Below are positions 9,072 through 17,385 of a stretch of DNA of 25,419 bases, piece after piece. Every line of letters starts with the position of its first letter. Within the stretch, counting starts at the first letter, position 1. Made by a program: the position numbers and the translations under genes. The notes below the pieces were generated by a model. The model saw nothing but the letters and a program-made list of their open reading frames with translations, did not search any database and was not told where the DNA came from. The stretch is from CAYSUS01 sp964434165 (GTDB lineage Bacteria; Planctomycetota; Planctomycetia; Pirellulales; Thermoguttaceae): assembly GCA_964434165.1 (NCBI GenBank), contig CAYSUS010000101.1:1-25419 (forward strand). Direction: 5' to 3'.

Positions 9072-9857
9072 CTATCCGGCAAACCGTGTCGAAACCCTCC
9101 CGAGATGTGTGAATGCGGCAGTCACGCGGTCGTCCGGCCGGACGGGAACGAGCTCAACGGGAGACCCGGGTATGACGAGTTGGCCGGCCCGCAGGTACTC
9201 GCCCTCCCGTAAAAGGCGTCGGACCAGCCAACCGAGCGACTTGATCGGGCCGCCCATGATTTCAGCACCGATTCCTGAAGCCATCAACCGGTCGTTGCAG
9301 AAGAGGCCGACGCCCTCCATGTCGAAGTCGAGATCTGCAGGCGGCACGCGCTGCGGACCGACGATCAGGGCGGCATGAATACCGTTCGAGGCGATCAGCT
9401 CTTGTGACGATGGATCACCAAACCAAAATGTGAAGTTATGGACCTCGATCCCCGGTGCTACCCACTCGATCGCGTCGACAAGCTCCCTCTCGTCGGTCAC
9501 CCCATGGGATATGTCTCGCCCTATGCTGAGCACGAATTCGGGCTCCACCGCACACTGAACGTAGTCATTCCAGTTCAGCGTCGTTTCGTCGTAATAGACG
9601 TGCGGGGCCATGAGCCAGCCACAGATCGGTTCCGACAAGCCGAACTGTCGCCGAATCGCCGCGCTCGTGCAGCCAACCTTGTAGCCGGCGACGCGCTCGC
9701 CTTGTGCCAGCCGGTGTTCCATCACCTTCCGCTGGACGGAATAGGCGTCGTCGAGCGACATGGCCCGGATGTCGACGGTGCGATCCGGCGGCAACGCTCG
9801 TGTATCCCAGATCGTCAGGAAGATATCGACGGCTTCGGTCAGGTGGGTCAAAGCCAT
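9072..9857 (-). CDS. 2-keto-4-pentenoate hydratase-type (FAH superfamily) enzyme
   Basis: This is a 261-residue cytoplasmic enzyme of the MhpD / 2-oxohepta-3-ene-1,7-dioate hydratase branch of the fumarylacetoacetate-hydrolase fold. Such enzymes hydrate or decarboxylate 2-keto acids using a divalent metal. Family features are VAGYKVGCTSAAIRRQFGL (50s-70s), CAVEPEFVLSIGRDI with the metal-ligand Glu pair region, the VAPGIEVHNF segment, and the C-terminal GEYLRAGQLVIPGSPVELVPV. There is no signal peptide, unlike nearly all neighbours. GAAGG lies about 9 nt before the ATG. In this setting a role in breakdown of a sugar-acid-derived keto acid is plausible, but that is inference; aromatic meta-cleavage hydratase is the textbook alternative and no aromatic genes are nearby. 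Confidence 0.82.
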   Translation of the reverse strand: MALTHLTEAVDIFLTIWDTRALPPDRTVDIRAMSLDDAYSVQRKVMEHRLAQGERVAGYKVGCTSAAIRRQFGLSEPICGWLMAPHVYYDETTLNWNDYVQCAVEPEFVLSIGRDISHGVTDERELVDAIEWVAPGIEVHNFTFWFGDPSSQELIASNGIHAALIVGPQRVPPADLDFDMEGVGLFCNDRLMASGIGAEIMGGPIKSLGWLVRRLLREGEYLRAGQLVIPGSPVELVPVRPDDRVTAAFTHLGRVSTRFAG

Positions 9858-10041
9858 TGCAGTTGCCTTCGCATCTGGTTGGCACGTACTACGGGCCTTG
9901 CACGACCGCCTCCGCCTGGAGTGCCCGTGCGGCGATGCTTCCTATTGACGCCGACGCGGCCACGGAACCCAGGGCAACCAACGGGAGCCCGTCGTTCGGC
10001 TGCTCTGGGCCTGAGGGAGGAGGCCATTCGCCGCGCAGCGT

Positions 10042-11337
10042 TCAGTGATCGTTGACGAAGAACGCCACGTTGCCGTACGCCGCGTGTCCGTTGCCGTCGA
10101 GGATCGTGACGAATATCCGGTAGGGACCCGCGGCTTGCGGTGCGGTGAACTCGACCTGCCCGCTCGTGGCGTCGCGGATCAGCCCTTCGATCGGTTCCGC
10201 CCGCTTCTCCTTGCTGCCCGCGTACGAACCGGGCGGTACCTTCACTTCCGGGCGGATATCCCAGGCGTAGGTCAAGGCGTCGGAATCGGGGTCCGCGGCC
10301 TGGACATGCGCCTGGTACGCGGCGCCCGGTTTGAGGTACACGGATCTCGGGTCGGATGTCCCTTCGATCGCCAGAGTTTGAATGGTCGGCGCTCGGTTCT
10401 CGGGCCAGGACCCCGTCCAGAGATGCTGCATCACGTCGATCGACTCCGTACGGAGCCCGCCTCGAAACAGCCCGTACCAGGTGTGCGTCGTCTCCTGCTT
10501 CTCGCTCCAATAGAAGACGAAAGACCCGAGGCAGTGCTCCCTGTCCGCCTGGATCGTGTTCACATAGCGTTCTCGGATCACGGCTGCCTTCTCACTGCTC
10601 GTCTGCTCCAGCGGGGCTCGCCACTTGGTTCGAGGGACCTGCCAGTGGCCCGTGGGTCCCCATTCAGTGACGGCATAGGGCTTTGGCCAGTGCTTACGCG
10701 CGAGTCGGGTCACAGGGGCGAGATCGCCATAGGCATTGATGCCGAGCAAGTCCATGGCGGTGCACTCGCGGGCGATTTGCTGCACCTTCTGCTCGAAACG
10801 GCCCGTGCCAACCACGGTCATCACGGGATGATGCTTGTCGATGCGTTTGATCGCAACCGCCAGGTCGTTCAGCCGCTTCCAGAGACCCGGGTGATACGAC
10901 TTGCGGCCTGGAACGTGGTCCAGCTCGTTTCCGATCGCCCAGACCATCAGGGCCGGGTGGCTCTTCAGCTCTTCGACTACGGACAGGACGCGCCGCTGCT
11001 GCTCGGCCACCTGTTCGGCGTCACCCCAGTCGACTCCGCTGCGCTCGCCGCGGACCGGAAGATTGGCCATCACGGCGAGGCCTTGCCGGTGCGCGGCGTC
11101 GAGCAAGGCCTTCTTGGCCGGAGTCCGCACGGCGTTCCCGCCACAGTCGCGAAGGACGTCGAAACGGTTCCAGCCGACGGCCCCCTTGATGTAGAACGGT
11201 TGGCTGTCTCTGACGAGCTGCCAGCCTCCGGCGGCCTTCTCGATTCGCCAATGCGGCGAGTGCTCTTTGCCAGCTCCCTCACACACCGCGCAGGCAAGAC
11301 ATGCCAAGAAGAGTCCGGTAGCTTTGCCAAGTGTCAT
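10042..11337 (-). CDS. Exported GH2-type TIM-barrel glycoside hydrolase/transglycosidase
   Basis: After a hydrophobic export signal (residues 1-20), residues about 30-310 form a clan-A TIM barrel of the GH2 catalytic type. The acid/base is E138 in VWAIGNELD and the nucleophile is E225 in YAVTEWGPTGHW. The two motifs lie at the expected ends of strands 4 and 7. There is no N-terminal sugar-binding sandwich, so it resembles short beta-glucanosyltransferase-like or GH5/GH2-like proteins more than full beta-galactosidases. Residues 315-431 form a C-terminal Ig/PKD-like domain opening with NRAPTIQTLAI and containing AADPDSDALTYAWD. The signal has three Cys but no good lipobox. The substrate is unknown. 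Confidence 0.82.
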   Translation of the reverse strand: MTLGKATGLFLACLACAVCEGAGKEHSPHWRIEKAAGGWQLVRDSQPFYIKGAVGWNRFDVLRDCGGNAVRTPAKKALLDAAHRQGLAVMANLPVRGERSGVDWGDAEQVAEQQRRVLSVVEELKSHPALMVWAIGNELDHVPGRKSYHPGLWKRLNDLAVAIKRIDKHHPVMTVVGTGRFEQKVQQIARECTAMDLLGINAYGDLAPVTRLARKHWPKPYAVTEWGPTGHWQVPRTKWRAPLEQTSSEKAAVIRERYVNTIQADREHCLGSFVFYWSEKQETTHTWYGLFRGGLRTESIDVMQHLWTGSWPENRAPTIQTLAIEGTSDPRSVYLKPGAAYQAHVQAADPDSDALTYAWDIRPEVKVPPGSYAGSKEKRAEPIEGLIRDATSGQVEFTAPQAAGPYRIFVTILDGNGHAAYGNVAFFVNDH

Positions 11338-11388
11338 GTGTCTCTCCTGTCTGCGCGATCGTTGCAGGGAATCCCGTCCGCGGCCCTC

Positions 11389-12564
11389 TCAATCAATCTG
11401 GTAGATGCCGGGCCAGTCCGGGGCGAGCAGGTGGGGGCCTTCGAGGAACGATTTGGGAATGTCCTCGGTCATGGGGAACTCGGCGACCGGGCAGACCGTG
11501 TCGTCGTATGCCATGACCAGGTGGGCGTGCGGCGCCCAGGCCCAGTGCAGGTTGACCACGAGGTCTTCTCGCTTCGTTGCATAATCGAGGAAGCGCTTGG
11601 CGTGCGTCAGGCCTTCCACGATGTAGGCATCCGTCGAGCATTGATTGACCGCCCCGGCTTCCACCCAGCGTACCATGTCGGGGTACGGGGTTCCGTCGCC
11701 AATGGGCGAGCGGTGTCCTTCCGCCTGGATGCGCAGCTTGGGCTTCATCCGCATGAGCTCGACGTACTTCGGGATCTGCTCGTCGTAGGGGACCGGAAGC
11801 AAGGGCCCCTCGAACCAGGAGTATCCAAGGTCGTCCATGTGGCGGATCATCTGTTTGGCCTCGTCGAGCGATGTGGTTGCCGATTCGGCCTTGCGCGGGT
11901 ACGGATCCCAGGCCAGGATCTTGTCATCGCCAACCGCCTTACGCACGGCCGTGAGCGTCTCCAAGATGTCTTTTAACGGCATGCTGTCCTCGTTGCCCAT
12001 ATTGCCGGGGAAGTGCAGCTTGGTCGCGATCATGCCCGTGCGATCGAGGTAGGAGGCCACCTGCTTCGCATACCGGCCGGGCGTCATGTCCGCCGCGTGC
12101 CAGCGGACATCGCCGTAGCGAATGATCTTCTTCTTGCGTGTCCCCAGCAGGGCATGCAGGGGCTTGTCCATCCTGCGGGCATGCAGGTCCCAGCAGGCGA
12201 TGTCGAGGACCTTGCGCTGTGCCTCAGGGACCTTCTTCTTGACCATCCGATCGTAGAGCGCTTCGTGATCCAGCAGATTGGCTCGTGCAACGGCCTGCTG
12301 AGCGAGTTTCAAATCGCGTGTCCCGCCCAGCGCGCGGCTGTACCCGACGGAACCATCCGCGCCGGTGATCTTGATGAACTCCTTGAACTTCCGCTCGCCA
12401 GGCAGTTCAATCGCTTCCCAGGACTTCAGAAACAGCGGCTCCGATGGGTCGCCGTCGGTAGGCTCCGCCGCGAGAAGCCGCCGCCCCAAGACGGCCCCGG
12501 CGGCCAGCGCTCCGCAGCGCGAGAGAAAGCGCCTACGAGTCAGTCTGTGACTGTGCGTCATCAT
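11389..12564 (-). CDS. Tat-exported enolase-superfamily (mandelate racemase / muconate-lactonizing type) enzyme
   Basis: Enolase-superfamily enzymes abstract a proton next to a carboxylate, most often to racemise or dehydrate sugar acids. The barrel metal ligands are visible as D220 (ILAWDP), E252 (WFEGPL) and E282 (QAEGHRS). K182 (ATKLHF) is the catalytic-Lys position; the second position is His rather than the usual Lys. D312 (STDAY) with H340 or H346 (NLHWAWAPHAH) could form the His-Asp dyad. The N-terminus carries a twin-arginine signal, LTRRRFLSRCGALAAGAV, so export in folded form is predicted. The start is ATG 12564 with GGGGAG about 7 nt upstream; a GTG five codons earlier is less likely. 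Reaction and substrate cannot be read from sequence. Confidence 0.85.
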   Translation of the reverse strand: MMTHSHRLTRRRFLSRCGALAAGAVLGRRLLAAEPTDGDPSEPLFLKSWEAIELPGERKFKEFIKITGADGSVGYSRALGGTRDLKLAQQAVARANLLDHEALYDRMVKKKVPEAQRKVLDIACWDLHARRMDKPLHALLGTRKKKIIRYGDVRWHAADMTPGRYAKQVASYLDRTGMIATKLHFPGNMGNEDSMPLKDILETLTAVRKAVGDDKILAWDPYPRKAESATTSLDEAKQMIRHMDDLGYSWFEGPLLPVPYDEQIPKYVELMRMKPKLRIQAEGHRSPIGDGTPYPDMVRWVEAGAVNQCSTDAYIVEGLTHAKRFLDYATKREDLVVNLHWAWAPHAHLVMAYDDTVCPVAEFPMTEDIPKSFLEGPHLLAPDWPGIYQID

Positions 12565-12585
12565 ATCGTTTCTCCCCACCTTCTT

Positions 12586-12897
12586 TCAGACGCTGTTCTT
12601 CTCGATGAAGTCCCAATCGAAATTGGTGATCCCGATCCAGTCGGGAATCGCCATGTGGCCGTCCTTCACTCCGCCGCCGGCAATCTCCAGCCGGGGAGCT
12701 ATACTAGGCTCCGAAGCTGCGGCGACCATGCGATTAACCTGGGAGGCGTTCTTATGCAGATTCAGCCGCACGTCCTTCTCGGGGTTCTTTCGGATCCAGT
12801 CGATCAGGCGCACAATCCTCGTCACGCCCCAGTATCTGTCGTCTGCGGTCATCAGGTGCGCCCGCTTCGGCATAGGCCATCTTGGGGTGAGGGGCAT
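12586..12897 (-). CDS. Short unrecognised ORF, probable gene remnant
   Basis: The 103 residues end 21 bp before the enolase-superfamily gene. I do not recognise the family. The centre and end look like real protein: YWGVTRIVRLIDWIRKN, KNASQVNRMVAAASEP, KDGHMAIPDWIGITNFDW. The start is unclear because the frame is open upstream to a TAA near 12932. The first 20 codons run through an imperfect duplication (GGCATAGGCCA at 12869-12879 and again at 12893-12903, 24 bp apart). A second frame over the same bases reads MVAYAPHPKMAYAEAGAPDD, suggesting a frameshift. There is no signal peptide or clear ribosome site. Likely the C-terminal part of a larger, damaged gene. Confidence 0.4.
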   Translation of the reverse strand: MPLTPRWPMPKRAHLMTADDRYWGVTRIVRLIDWIRKNPEKDVRLNLHKNASQVNRMVAAASEPSIAPRLEIAGGGVKDGHMAIPDWIGITNFDWDFIEKNSV

Positions 12898-12943
12898 AGG
12901 CCACCATGGCTGGAACCGTGTCGACCAGTCTTGTTAGAACGCC

Positions 12944-14368
12944 TTAGTAGATGGCATACTTCTCGGTTGCCGCGATCGTGGAGTCCTCAATGGCCGGGGC
13001 ACCGTTCGGGGTGTCCGACTTTGCTTGGTTTCCAGCGCCCTCGGACAGGCAGTACAGCTTGGATGCCGTCCGAATGAGTAGCTTGTCGCCGACGACGGCC
13101 GGACTGGAGAGGCAGAGTTCGTCGAGGGGATTGCGCTTGAGGATTTCGAACTCCGGCCCCGGTTTGACGACGTAGGTCAGGCCGTCTTCGCTCAGACAGA
13201 ACAGCCGTCCGTTGAAAGCGAAGGGCGACGCAGTGAAAGAACCGCTGGGGCGGAGTCGCTGTTTGCCGTAGACTTCGTCGCCGGACCTGGCATCGTGACA
13301 GGTCAGAAATCCTCGGTCGTAGAGCGTGTAGAGATAGTCGCCGCAGACGATCTGGGACGGGTTGTAGGGTCCCGAGCGGTCCTGGTACCAGGCGAACGAT
13401 TCGCTGTTGGCGTAGTCGCCTTCCGGAGCGAGATCGCCGCTGGCGCCTGGTCGTAATGCGAAGGTCGGGCGATGGTTCTCCGCCACGAAACCCGAGGTGA
13501 TGTAGCACAATCCGTTCGCGGCAAACGGGGAAGGAATCACCAGCTTGCCCATGCGACCGTTGAACTCCCAGAGCAGCTTGCCGTCGAGCGAGTAACCTCG
13601 GTTGCGATTCTCGCCGGGCACCACGATTTCGGTGCGGATGGGATTCGTCCAGACCAGCGGCGTCGCCCACGAACGCTTCTCATCGCGCGGCGTTCGCCAT
13701 CGCTCGTCTCCAGTCAGCGCATCAAAGGCCGCAATCCAGGATGCTTCCAGATTGTCGTAAACGACAATGACCTGGCCGTCATGGACCACGGGCGAAGCCG
13801 CGGCGCCGTAATCGAATTCGGTCTTCTTGGGTTCGATTGTCCGCTGCCACAACGGTTTGCCCTGAAGATCGTAGCACCACAGTCCCAGGTCGCCGAACAG
13901 GACATAGAGCCGCTGGCCGTCGGTCGTCGGGGTCTCTGATGCATACGTGCTCTTGGGATGTCGAGGAACCTGAGGTTGGCCTGTGTGAGCTTCGTGCTTC
14001 CACAGCACCTGGCCGGTGCTCAGATCGAAGCAGTAGACCATCCAACGATGAATGCCTTGTGCCGGCTCGCGAACACCTTGGCCGAGGTACATTCCCTTCC
14101 TTGGCGCTTGCGTCGGCTGATCGGTCACGACGGCAGTCAGAAAGACGCGATCATTCCAGACGACGGGGCACGACCAGCCCCAGCCCGGCACGTCGGCCAC
14201 CCACTTGACGTTCTTGGTCGTCGTCCAGGTGATTGGCAGCCCGGGATGATCCGGCGCCACGCCGTCCGCGTTCGGCCCGCGGAAGCGGGGCCAATGTTCC
14301 TCGGCTGCGATTGCCGACGCCGAGCAAACGGAAGTAAGCAGCCAGAAGACAAGGAGCCTTCTTATCAT
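12944..14368 (-). CDS. Exported PQQ-type (BamB-like) beta-propeller protein
   Basis: The protein has 474 residues. A signal peptide (residues 1-22, ending ASAIAA) is followed by EEHWPRFRGPNADGVAP, the standard opening of planctomycete PQQ-like propellers. Blades follow with repeated motifs such as VYCFDLSTGQVLWKHEA, LWCYDLQGKPLWQR, AFDALTGDERWRT and LTCHDARSGDEVYG. Such proteins are thought to act as binding scaffolds or dehydrogenase-like enzymes in the periplasm. I see no transmembrane anchor, and cofactor binding is not evident. The start is ATG 14368 with GGAGAG about 7 nt upstream; a longer frame from 14431 would bury the signal peptide. Function unknown beyond the fold. Confidence 0.85.
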   Translation of the reverse strand: MIRRLLVFWLLTSVCSASAIAAEEHWPRFRGPNADGVAPDHPGLPITWTTTKNVKWVADVPGWGWSCPVVWNDRVFLTAVVTDQPTQAPRKGMYLGQGVREPAQGIHRWMVYCFDLSTGQVLWKHEAHTGQPQVPRHPKSTYASETPTTDGQRLYVLFGDLGLWCYDLQGKPLWQRTIEPKKTEFDYGAAASPVVHDGQVIVVYDNLEASWIAAFDALTGDERWRTPRDEKRSWATPLVWTNPIRTEIVVPGENRNRGYSLDGKLLWEFNGRMGKLVIPSPFAANGLCYITSGFVAENHRPTFALRPGASGDLAPEGDYANSESFAWYQDRSGPYNPSQIVCGDYLYTLYDRGFLTCHDARSGDEVYGKQRLRPSGSFTASPFAFNGRLFCLSEDGLTYVVKPGPEFEILKRNPLDELCLSSPAVVGDKLLIRTASKLYCLSEGAGNQAKSDTPNGAPAIEDSTIAATEKYAIY

Positions 14369-14478
14369 GGGGATTCTCTCCGATAACGAAACTGCCATCC
14401 ACAAGAGCATCGCGCAGTTCAGCGCGTTCACTATTGTCTCCTCGTGGTTGTCGCATTCTGGTTGTTAGGCACCCTCGG

Positions 14479-15379
14479 CTACGGGCGCGGAACGCGCGGC
14501 GCTGTTCGCGTACGGGGACGGATCGCGAAGTCCTCAATGCCCTCGAAGTCGGGATCGGGAATGGCGCGGACCTCCGGTTCACCGCGGTAGGGCCCCATGG
14601 CGTCGACCCAAGCGATCAGCCGGCGCAGACTCAAAGGATCGATGCTCACGTCGTGGTGCTCGCCACTCATGGCCAGTTCGATTAGCGGGCTCTTGTAGGA
14701 AAGCGTGGTCATCGGCCGCAGCGTGGCGTACTTGGCGGCGACCGTGCACGCCCACTTCGTATGAATGAAATGCCATGTCGCCCTCTGGATTGAAGCAGAA
14801 GAGGACTTGCCGCCCGTCGAAAGAGAGGTCCGGTCGCCAATGACTGCCAGCGGTCTGCGGGACAATATGCTGCGATGTGGCATCGGGATGGAGCCCTGCG
14901 AGAATGACGAGCCGGCCTCCGGGGACTGCATATCGTCGGTGGCGATGCGTGCTCTCGCGACCGGATCGTGATCGCGGCTGATCGATGCAGAGAATTCTCG
15001 AGACATCGATCGCCGGGTGTGTTAGCATGATCCGGCGTTTCAGTTGGCGGACGGCCAAGTACAGCTTCTCGATGGAGCGGTCTTGCTCGCCTGACTCAGC
15101 CAGGAGTCGACGTCCGAGAAGGCCGCGTTCTTCAAGCTCCAGAGAGACATCCATTGCCTGGGAAGACTCGCGTAACTCCTTCGCAAACCGTCGAGCCCTG
15201 GCGATCTCTTGTCGGACGTGGTCGTAACCGGGGTGTCCTCCGGCTTGGAACCGCCAGTCCTGCTCGAGGAGCGCGTTGCCGCGGCCAAGCCGTTCCGCGG
15301 GATTCGCCTCTTCGCTAGCGATCAGCATCACCAGCACCATTGCCGCCCGAAGTGCCCAAGCCTTCCTTCTCGATCCCAT
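14479..15379 (-). pseudogene. Hydrazine-synthase-alpha-like protein gene with large internal deletion
   Basis: The reading frame from ATG 15379 (GGGAGGT about 7 nt upstream) encodes a signal peptide, a helical N-terminal region (about 30-125) and the start of the HzsA-like propeller: HPAIDVSRIL, YAVPGGRLVILAGLHP, WRPDLSFDGRQVLFCFNPEG. Homology stops near residue 209, about base 14752. The typical family C-terminus then appears in another frame down to 14479: YKSPLIELAMSGEHHDVSID, LRRLIAWVDAMGPYRGE, RAIPDPDFEGIE. Relatives run to roughly 700-900 residues, so several hundred central residues, including most of the propeller and any CxxCH haem site, are missing. Such proteins occur widely in planctomycetes and do not imply anammox. 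Confidence 0.75.
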
Positions 15380-15459
15380 CCCGCCTACCTCCCTCGGGTA
15401 TTGAGGGCCGAAACCCAGGCGACGTCCCCTCCTGACTTTCCCGGGGCAAGCAGAGGCCG

Positions 15460-16881
15460 TCACGGCTTAGCAGCCAAGTCATAACCTTCCACCCATGTAT
15501 CCAGCCCCGACCCCATGTCGTGGCCGGTGCGCACGACGCGGCCGTCCTTGATCTGGATCTCCAGCGAGGACTCGTTGAGGCCGTGGAGTGTTGCGACGAT
15601 CTTGCGCGTCTTCGCGTCGATCACCTTGTTGGACGCGTAGCAGTAGTCGCCGTGGATGTCGAAGTTGACCCACGAGAAGTCGTAGATCGGCTGCTTGATG
15701 TCCTGGAAGACAGGCACGCACTCGACATACTTCGGCGGAGTCGTCGCCGCATCCCAGATGTGCAGCAGGCCCCACTTGTCGTCGGTCATCCAGACCTCGG
15801 TGCTGTTCGGCCGCGCGGCGATCCCGTGGTTCGCCTTGCTGTGCAACTGGTTGGCCTTGGCTTCGGGAATGGCCAGCCGCCTGGCTCGCAGCGAGCCGGG
15901 CTCTGGGTCCGGAATCGGCCAGTTGCCCAGGAACCTGCCCGACTCGACGTCGATGATCCCCAGGCCGAATGCCCTCACCGGTTCGACATAGACGTACCGT
16001 TCGGCCGGATCGACAGAGAAATGCTGGACGCTCTGACTTCCGTGGACCTCCTCAGTGCCGCGCCGCTGGGCGTCGGACACCGTTTGATCGCCCGGCTCTG
16101 CGTCCTTGTACAGGACCACTGGGCCAATTCGACGAACGACTTCCAGTTTCTCGGGGCAGATGCAGTAGATGTGTCCGTCGTTCCATTGCGAGGTGTAGAT
16201 GTACCGGCGCATCCCGTGGACGTTGTGAGGCGAACCTCTGCCGGTGGTCTTGTCTCCCGCATCGGGATCGACGAGCGGGATGTTCTTGACCCACTCCCCC
16301 GTTGCAGCATCGAGCACGCGGACGACCGGCACGCCCAGGCCGAGAGGCTTGCCTTCCTTGTCCTTCTTCGCCGAATCGCGATCCGGCACGATCAGGTACT
16401 TGCCGGCCTTGGTGACGCAGAAGCGGCGGTCGGTGTATCGGAATTGCCGCGTTCGCAGATCATGGTCCGGACTCGCTGCAGCCCACTCCTTGTCCGCCTT
16501 TGTCTCGCGGCCGCGCTCCCACAGCAGTTTCTTGCCAAGGATATCGTAGGCACGGATGCTCGAGCCGTCCTGGACCTGAAAGAAAACGCCGGTCCCGGCA
16601 TGAGCGCCCACGCCGGCCCAGCCGCCGCTCCACGAGTCCCACAATTTGGCTGGGAACTTCTCGACGAGCTTGTGTCCGTCGTTGATGTCGTACACGAACA
16701 CGCCTTGCTCGGTGTCGGCGTGGAAGTCCGTACGTCCTTGCTTCTTGTGCATGTCGGCAAAGCGATGCAAGCTGGCAAACAGATAGCGTTCGGTGTCTTC
16801 GGCTCTCGCGGTGCCCGCGAAGCTCGCTGCGAGACTGACCGCTACGGCAGCAAGCAGACGGAGTCTTGTCGGCGTACGCAT
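15460..16881 (-). CDS. Exported beta-propeller protein (YVTN / PQQ-like), function unknown
   Basis: The protein has 473 residues with a strong Sec signal peptide ending FAGTARA (about residue 27). The rest shows recurring blade strands ending in W or D turns: GVFVYDINDGHKLVEKF, SIRAYDILGKKLLWERG, VVRVLDAATGEWVKNI, LGIIDVESGRFLGNWPI, LLHIWDAATTPPKYVE. Near the end KVIDAKTRKIVATLHGLN closes the propeller. The pattern is that of a seven-bladed periplasmic propeller. No haem motif or catalytic signature is evident. GGGAGGT lies 5 nt before the ATG. The next gene downstream is the broken HzsA-like gene, 80 bp on, so the two may have been co-transcribed. Confidence 0.82.
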   Translation of the reverse strand: MRTPTRLRLLAAVAVSLAASFAGTARAEDTERYLFASLHRFADMHKKQGRTDFHADTEQGVFVYDINDGHKLVEKFPAKLWDSWSGGWAGVGAHAGTGVFFQVQDGSSIRAYDILGKKLLWERGRETKADKEWAAASPDHDLRTRQFRYTDRRFCVTKAGKYLIVPDRDSAKKDKEGKPLGLGVPVVRVLDAATGEWVKNIPLVDPDAGDKTTGRGSPHNVHGMRRYIYTSQWNDGHIYCICPEKLEVVRRIGPVVLYKDAEPGDQTVSDAQRRGTEEVHGSQSVQHFSVDPAERYVYVEPVRAFGLGIIDVESGRFLGNWPIPDPEPGSLRARRLAIPEAKANQLHSKANHGIAARPNSTEVWMTDDKWGLLHIWDAATTPPKYVECVPVFQDIKQPIYDFSWVNFDIHGDYCYASNKVIDAKTRKIVATLHGLNESSLEIQIKDGRVVRTGHDMGSGLDTWVEGYDLAAKP

Positions 16882-16900
16882 CGAGACCTCCCATTGTTGC

Positions 16901-17233
16901 TCAGTTGGAGTGAACCAGGGCCCATATCACCGAATGTCGCATGCGCGCCGCTGAATAACCGCACGCGCCGTTGTGTTTCAACGTCCGCTCCACAGTCTGG
17001 CGCAAGTATGCCAACAGGGCTCGCTTCGTGCCTGCCAGATTCCTGGCGGCAATCGCTCCGTGTAGGCGCCGGTGCTCGGCGAAGCTCTCGTCCATCACGC
17101 CGGGCTCGATGCGAACGACGCACCGATGACTTCCCGCCGGGCCGTTGAAGAATACCGCGGGTTGCCCGGCGGCTTCGGTGGTCTGGGCGGGGAATTGGCT
17201 GCGACGCCACAGCACGTCAAAGCGCTTGCTCAT
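16901..17233 (-). pseudogene. GntR-family regulator remnant (FCD ligand-binding domain end)
   Basis: The 110-residue frame from ATG 17233 contains ESFAEHRRLHGAIAARNLAG then TKRALLAYLRQTVERTL, the closing helices of the FCD effector domain of FadR/VanR-type GntR regulators. The usual EHRxLxxAI pattern is included. The winged-helix DNA-binding domain and the first half of FCD are absent. The first 45 residues (MSKRFDVLWRRSQFP...) do not look like a GntR protein. The DNA just upstream is occupied by the dispersed repeat at 17286-17385, where the missing part should lie. A GGAG sits 5 nt before the ATG, so a short peptide might still be made. Confidence 0.5.
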
Positions 17234-17285
17234 GACGTCTCCAACGATGCGGGCCCTCCATGACGGACCTGTTTCCGGGTATCGT

Positions 17286-17385
17286 GACCAGACCCCTGCC
17301 GGCTTGCTCGGCAGGTGAATCAGTCTGGGGGGCCAACCGGCCGGCTTCCCGGACTCTTTCACTCGGTGGACGAGCCGCCCGGGGT
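17286..17385 (-). repeat. Dispersed ~100-bp repeat, copy 2 (overlaps GH26 gene end)
   Basis: This is the second copy of the element at 993-1093, in the same orientation. It contains a perfect 7-bp hairpin, CCTGCCG (17296-17302) and CGGCAGG (17310-17316), and GGCC-AACC-GGCC close behind. It overlaps the last 27 bases of the GH26 gene, so the stop codon and the final residues come from repeat sequence. On its other side lies the GntR remnant. Confidence 0.7.

Noticed and set aside
14479..15379. Evidence for anammox metabolism
   Set aside because: The HzsA-like family is widespread in planctomycetes without anammox, the gene is broken, and no other hydrazine-pathway gene is present.
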